Shown here: in pieces, positions 43,295-46,740 of the stretch
Position numbering within the stretch: position 1 is the first letter of the stretch
How the letters are laid out: each line of letters begins with the position of its first letter
Source of the DNA: Christensenella sp. UBA7862
GTDB taxonomy: Bacteria > Bacillota > Clostridia > Christensenellales > UBA1242
Length of the DNA: 46,740 nt
Direction: 5' to 3'
Assembly (NCBI GenBank): GCA_002500135.1
Contig: DLSM01000002.1
Coordinates: forward strand, 1 to 46,740
Position numbers and translations under genes: made by a program
Notes under the pieces: generated by a model
What the model was told of the DNA's origin: nothing
The model's database searches: none
Seen by the model: the letters and a program-made list of their open reading frames with translations, nothing else

Positions 43295-43681
43295 TTATAC
43301 AAACATTGAGATTGGGTGTTCTTTGAGGTATCTCATTTTCATAATTTTGTATTTTTGATTTAGAGTTGAAATATAAAACTGCTTGCCTTCAGTGTCAAGC
43401 GACCTAAAAAAGTTTTTGTCCATAAGAAGTTGAACTGGGTTTGCAGTGTTCCCCGCTTCAATAATTTCACAAACTTTCTGATAAAAAGTGTCGTCAACTG
43501 ACTTTTTGTGTTCAGCTGGCTGAGTTTGTTTTGGAGGCACCTTGTGAGTTGAAATGTATTTTGCAATGCTTGTTGCATTGTTTATAGTTTTTTGTGGCAA
43601 CCTTGAATAGTTGTTACTTTTCATCCTCTCCTTTGCAAGTTTCGCCAAACTATAAATATTTCCTTTAGATTTTTCACTCAT
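43295..43681 (-). CDS. Hypothetical protein
   Basis: 128 aa, basic and mostly helical. It begins MSEKSKGNIYSLAKLAKERMKSNNY, contains a Pro/Gln-rich linker around residues 48-60 (KVPPKQTQP), and ends MRYLKEHPISMFV. A GGGGG-type ribosome binding site precedes the start. No membrane segment or known motif is seen. It stands alone between pcrA and rpsU. Confidence 0.6.
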   Translation of the reverse strand: MSEKSKGNIYSLAKLAKERMKSNNYSRLPQKTINNATSIAKYISTHKVPPKQTQPAEHKKSVDDTFYQKVCEIIEAGNTANPVQLLMDKNFFRSLDTEGKQFYISTLNQKYKIMKMRYLKEHPISMFV

Positions 43682-43875
43682 TTCATTACCCCCTGTGAAT
43701 TACATAAACGATTATATCTCTTTGCAACTTTTTCTCCAAAGGAAAAGGTGTCTGAATAATGTCATTTCTTGTCCTAAAAGATAATATTTAAGGGGAATTT
43801 GGCTTATGAAACCAAAAATATTGATATTTTTTAATATTTTTGAATAAAAACACAATAAATTAAATTTGGAATAAA

Positions 43876-43901
43876 AAAAGAACCCCCGAGAGAGTTCTTT
43901 T
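43876..43901 (-). terminator. Intrinsic terminator of rpsU
   Basis: AAAAGAAC (43901-43894 on the minus strand) pairs with GTTCTTTT (43883-43876), followed by a T-run, about 10 nt after the rpsU stop. Confidence 0.75.
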
Positions 43902-43911
43902 AAAATTGATA

Positions 43912-44088
43912 TTATTTATATCTCTTTTTTCTTGCTGCTTCAGATTTTTTCTTTCTTGCGATAGATGGTTTTTCGTATGCTTCCTTCTTTCTAAGGTCGC
44001 CGATAATACCGTCTTTTTGGCATTTACGTTTAAATCTTTTGATAGCACTTTCCAAACTTTCGTTTTCGCCTACTTTGACTGTTGACAT
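43912..44088 (-). CDS. rpsU: 30S ribosomal protein S21
   Basis: 58 aa: MSTVKVGENESLESAIKRFK, then the family's basic stretch with KCQKDGII, RKKEAYEKPS and an end of Lys/Arg repeats (ARKKRYK). S21 helps 30S subunits recognise mRNA. GGGAGGTG lies 8 nt upstream of the ATG. It is short of usual gene-finding limits; overlapping longer frames on the same strand are not real. In many Firmicutes rpsU is near yqeY or dnaG; here it is separate from dnaG by 13 kb. Confidence 0.95.
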   Translation of the reverse strand: MSTVKVGENESLESAIKRFKRKCQKDGIIGDLRKKEAYEKPSIARKKKSEAARKKRYK

Positions 44089-44127
44089 ACTCTTTTCACC
44101 TCCCTTCGCAATCGAGATTATGACATA

Positions 44128-44155
44128 ATTATATCCACTTTTCCCAAAAAGTCAA
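44128..44155 (-). promoter_or_regulatory. rpsU promoter
   Basis: Minus strand TTGACT (44155-44150), 16 nt, TATAAT (44133-44128). Confidence 0.65.
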
Positions 44156-44186
44156 GCAATAAAAGGAATATATTTGCAAAACTCGA

Positions 44187-45389
44187 CTAAATTGTTCGCT
44201 TGCCAAGCAAAAAGTCAAAAATATTTATATGTTTTATTCCGTCATACGACTCGTTCACGTCATAATCAGTGGTTATTACAACTCTTTGGTTATAATCTTT
44301 TACACTCTTAAGGGGTTTCATTTCCCTTTCAAAAACATCTTCATCCATTATACTTTCTGCAACTTGAATGTAAATTATTTCACTTCCCCTAAACACGACA
44401 AAGTCTATTTCGCCGCCGTCAACCTTGCCAATAAAGACTTTATAGCCTCGTCTTATGAGTTCCAAATAAACAATGTTTTCAAGCACAAAGCCACGATTTG
44501 TATTTTTATAGCCCAAAAGATAATTTCGCATACCCATATCAGAAACATAGTATTTTGCCATAGACTTTAGATATTGTTTCCCTTTTACATCATATCTTGA
44601 TGCCTTATAGACAATGTAACTATCACTTAATGCTTTAAGATAACTGTCAACCGTTGGTTGAGAGATTTTGCAGTTGTTTGAAGTGAGAGTGTCACTGATT
44701 TTCTTGCTGGAAATTAAGTTCCCTATGTTGTCAAAAACAAACTTTGTCACCATTTCAAGTGAATCTTCATTTGAAATTTTGTTGCGTCTGACAATGTCTT
44801 TTTTGAAGATTGTGTTGTATAATGCGTCAAGATAATTTCTAATTTGTTCTTCATTTCCACCAAATTGAAGGATGAAAGGAAAAGAACCAAATCTTAAATA
44901 GTCCCTAAATTTTTGCTCTATGTTATCCGAGCCAACCCCTTCCAAATACTCCTCAAAAGAAAGTGGCAACATTTCTATTGTAACATATCTGCCCGAAAGC
45001 AATGTTGCAAGTTCGCCAGAAAGCATGTGTGCGTTGGAGCCTGTGATATAAATGTCAACATTATCTTTTGCAAAAAGGCTATCCACTGCCACTTGAAAAT
45101 TAACACATTCTTGAACTTCGTCAATAAAAATATAATTCATTTTGCCAGAAACCAATCGCTCTTTTAAATATGAATACAAATTATCAACTTGTTTTAACTG
45201 CTCATTCTCTTTTTCTTCAAGATTTATAAAAGTTATCTGTGAACTATCAACACCACTGCAGAGCAAATAATCTCTATACATTTTAAGCAATGTAGATTTG
45301 CCACAACGGCGAATTCCCGTAACAACTTTTATAAGTTGCATATCCTTATATGACTTAAGTTTTTCCAAATACTTTTGTCGTGCTATCAT
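44187..45389 (-). CDS. AAA-14/DUF4143 ATPase
   Basis: 400 aa. Walker A is TGIRRCGKSTLL (about 24-35), Walker B is YIFIDEVQE, and sensor 1 is YITGSNAHML. The AAA domain is followed by a helix-turn-helix-like region and the C-terminal DUF4143 nuclease-like fold (KVFIGKVDGGEIDFVV has the ExD...DFV pattern of restriction-endonuclease-like domains). These proteins are common in anaerobes, often in accessory regions, and their role is unknown. It has its own promoter with flanking direct repeats, and lies next to the surface-protein gene at the contig end. Confidence 0.88.
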   Translation of the reverse strand: MIARQKYLEKLKSYKDMQLIKVVTGIRRCGKSTLLKMYRDYLLCSGVDSSQITFINLEEKENEQLKQVDNLYSYLKERLVSGKMNYIFIDEVQECVNFQVAVDSLFAKDNVDIYITGSNAHMLSGELATLLSGRYVTIEMLPLSFEEYLEGVGSDNIEQKFRDYLRFGSFPFILQFGGNEEQIRNYLDALYNTIFKKDIVRRNKISNEDSLEMVTKFVFDNIGNLISSKKISDTLTSNNCKISQPTVDSYLKALSDSYIVYKASRYDVKGKQYLKSMAKYYVSDMGMRNYLLGYKNTNRGFVLENIVYLELIRRGYKVFIGKVDGGEIDFVVFRGSEIIYIQVAESIMDEDVFEREMKPLKSVKDYNQRVVITTDYDVNESYDGIKHINIFDFLLGKRTI

Positions 45390-45410
45390 TTTTCACCTCT
45401 AACTATGGGA

Positions 45411-45451
45411 ATTATACTTTTAAAACTTCCCAAAGTCAAGCACTTTTAAAA
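45411..45451 (-). promoter_or_regulatory. Promoter of the DUF4143 ATPase, with repeated ACTTTTAAAA
   Basis: Minus strand TTGACT (45439-45434), 17 nt, TATAAT (45416-45411). Two copies of ACTTTTAAAA (45416-45425 and 45442-45451), 26 bp apart and each with a palindromic core CTTTTAAAAG or near it, flank the -35 box, as an operator pair might. Confidence 0.5.
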
Positions 45452-45534
45452 GTCTATTTTGAAAACTTTGTAATTTTATGGAGTTTTATAAATGAAAACA
45501 ATGGTTGTGGGTGAAAATAATGGTTTGGTGAACA

Positions 45535-46740
45535 TTATGCAATCTTTTCCAAAAATACGTCGTCAAGATAAAAAATGTTGTTCATTGACGGGGTGATGTC
45601 GCTGATATCTACGTTCGCTTCATCTTCTCCTACCCCCCACCCGTTACAATAAATATAAAATTGGCTTGCCGATACCATGGGAGATAAATAATAAGTAAAA
45701 GTTATCCTAAACCAATCATCAGTAACGCCGAACCTAATTCCCTTTCTTGTAAGATGAAAACTATATTCATCACCACTTGTTTTTTTATGATACAGTCCCG
45801 CAGTCAAGACGTTTTGTCCGCTTGCACCCTTTACGCTTGCTGAAAATCTATACACACCAGATGTATAATTGTCTGGGGAATTGAATCTATATAATGTCGC
45901 AATATATCCCCTATAAGCACCTATCATTTCAAAAACATGCCCGTGCTGTAGGTCGGTCGATGAGATATCCTTAATGTGAGCATGAACTGCAGTTGAAGGG
46001 TTTGTAATGCCGCTATTATAATCGCCCCACCCCGTTGCATGCAATGTGCCGTTTATGCTATTATCCCAACCAGTGTCTGTTTGGGTATATACATCTTCAA
46101 AGTCACCATTTGTGAAAAGATTGTTACTGTTTGCCGTCAATTCAGCCACAAGGGTTCTGTCACCGGGGGTGCCAAAAACAGTGCCACTTTCAATGTAGTA
46201 AGGTTCATATTTAACAATCTCATTCTCGCTCGAAACTTTGGTGAGCATTAAGTCTGTAACTTTCACCGTCCCCGTTTTTGTACTTGCATTTATGGAAACA
46301 TATATGACTAACTGCAAATTATCGTCATCGTTTGGAAGATAAAAGTATGTGTTTTGTCTTGTGTCAGTCACGTTTGAAGTTTCCGACACTCTTGACCAGC
46401 CAACATACTCACCTGAACTTTCATATTGGCAAACATCGATGCTTGGATGGTCAACTTCTCCAGTAGTTTCATAAGAACCATATGACAAATAATATGTTCC
46501 CTTGGTTAGAGAAAAATTGTCACGGCATATATATTTTTGAGTGACAGAAGTTGAAGAACTCGACGAAACTTCAAACCCATTTGAAGTCTGTGAAAAAGTG
46601 ACGTACAGAGAATTTTTCCAGCCATCAATGGGAAATAGGTTTCTTCCCCTCCACCCGACAAAAGAATAACCCGTGCGAGTTGGCACGGGTAAGTCGCCGT
46701 AGGTGTCACCAAGCGTTACCTGCTTAGAGGATACCCCCCC
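45535..46740 (-). CDS. 3' part of an InlB-repeat surface protein with two jelly-roll-like domains, cut by the contig end
   Basis: 401 codons open to the contig edge. It enters in a G-run and then reads VSSKQVTLGDTYG (residues 3-15) and PTRTGYSFVGW (20-30), the first half of an InlB B-repeat. Residues 31-183 are a beta-rich jelly-roll/CBM-like insert ending in LMLTKVSSENEIVKYEPYY. Residues 184-206 (ESGTVFGTPGDRTLVAELTA) look like the closing half of the same repeat. Residues 207-401 are a second jelly-roll (NLFTNGDFE at its start, FYLDDVFLEKIA at its end), like CBM4/9 modules. It probably binds a glycan or host ligand outside the cell. The ATG/GTG inside the open frame is not a real start. Confidence 0.7.
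   Translation of the reverse strand, partial: GGVSSKQVTLGDTYGDLPVPTRTGYSFVGWRGRNLFPIDGWKNSLYVTFSQTSNGFEVSSSSSTSVTQKYICRDNFSLTKGTYYLSYGSYETTGEVDHPSIDVCQYESSGEYVGWSRVSETSNVTDTRQNTYFYLPNDDDNLQLVIYVSINASTKTGTVKVTDLMLTKVSSENEIVKYEPYYIESGTVFGTPGDRTLVAELTANSNNLFTNGDFEDVYTQTDTGWDNSINGTLHATGWGDYNSGITNPSTAVHAHIKDISSTDLQHGHVFEMIGAYRGYIATLYRFNSPDNYTSGVYRFSASVKGASGQNVLTAGLYHKKTSGDEYSFHLTRKGIRFGVTDDWFRITFTYYLSPMVSASQFYIYCNGWGVGEDEANVDISDITPSMNNIFYLDDVFLEKIA
46734..46740. repeat. Poly-G/C homopolymer at the right contig end
   Basis: Seven C on the plus strand are seven G in the coding sense of the truncated surface protein, immediately before GVSSKQV. It is the counterpart of the run at 1-10. Confidence 0.55.

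Noticed and set aside
43806..43847. 13-codon plus-strand frame (MKPKILIFFNIFE) with AAGGGG upstream
   Set aside because: Too short and AT-driven, no promoter and no downstream plus-strand gene for it to lead into.
43860..44048. 62-codon frame overlapping rpsU on the same strand
   Set aside because: It is an out-of-frame shadow of S21; the S21 frame matches the family from start to stop and has the ribosome binding site.
1..46740. Circular 46.7-kb plasmid or phage, because the two contig ends fit together in frame
   Set aside because: The content is chromosomal housekeeping (rpoD, dnaG, groEL, ileS, SRP RNA, pcrA, ligA) with no replication, partition or phage structural genes. A repeated surface-gene family explains the matching ends better, although only long reads can decide.
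1..46740. tRNA genes, rRNA genes, CRISPR arrays, insertion sequences, prophage
   Set aside because: I looked through the intergenic gaps and saw no tRNA cloverleaf with CCA-end or conserved T-loop, no regularly spaced repeats, and no transposase or phage genes. The element at 275-357 folds as a cloverleaf but lacks all tRNA consensus bases.

Overview
The window reads as one metagenome-type contig from a low-GC, spore-forming Firmicute of the Clostridia type. Evidence: AT-rich intergenic DNA, strong AGGAGG-type ribosome binding sites, TTGACA/TATAAT promoters, a long Bacillota-type SRP RNA, SepF, YloU/YloV, and a SpoVM-like peptide in its usual neighbourhood. The species cannot be named from the sequence. 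Nearly every gene lies on the minus strand; the exceptions are a flavin oxidoreductase, groES-groEL and the SRP RNA.

Layout, left to right. Positions 1-175 hold the 5' end of a secreted InlB-repeat protein that runs off the contig inside a poly-G tract. It has a palindrome-bearing promoter and, upstream, an 82-bp cloverleaf-forming inverted repeat (275-357). Next come a possible spore-coat-type protein, an Old Yellow Enzyme family reductase (+), and the proteostasis operon tig-clpP-clpX-engB. Two small membrane proteins, rluD, leaderless-looking lspA and sepF follow. An operon of an SDR enzyme, a diadenylate-cyclase-like protein, an unknown helical protein and a uridine-kinase-like enzyme spans 10.8-14.9 kb. 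A SPOR-domain membrane protein is divergent from groES-groEL. Then come an unknown gene, an RluA-type synthase, ileS, a membrane protein with a lysine-rich tail, a HEPN/CBS protein, the SRP RNA, ung, trxB, a zinc-ribbon coiled-coil protein, and dnaG-rpoD-trmK.

From 30.8 to 43.2 kb the window holds a shortened version of the Bacillus gmk-to-yloV region: pcrA-ligA-rpoZ-priA-def-fmt-rlmN-rpe, then spoVM, the Gls24 protein and yloV. It lacks coaBC, rsmB, prpC, prkC, rsgA, thiN and rpmB. The last part has a hypothetical gene, rpsU, an AAA/DUF4143 ATPase and the 3' part of another InlB-repeat protein, whose reading frame starts in a poly-G tract at the right contig end.

Most genes are ordinary housekeeping. 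The most interesting signals are: (1) both contig ends break in the same G-run of the same type of surface-protein repeat, and the two halves are compatible in frame, which suggests a poly-G phase-variable surface protein family; (2) the cloverleaf repeat and palindromic promoter beside it; (3) a 29-codon SpoVM homologue with a mother-cell-type -10 element; (4) an operon built around a divergent diadenylate-cyclase-like protein; (5) a terminator-like hairpin in the groESL leader.
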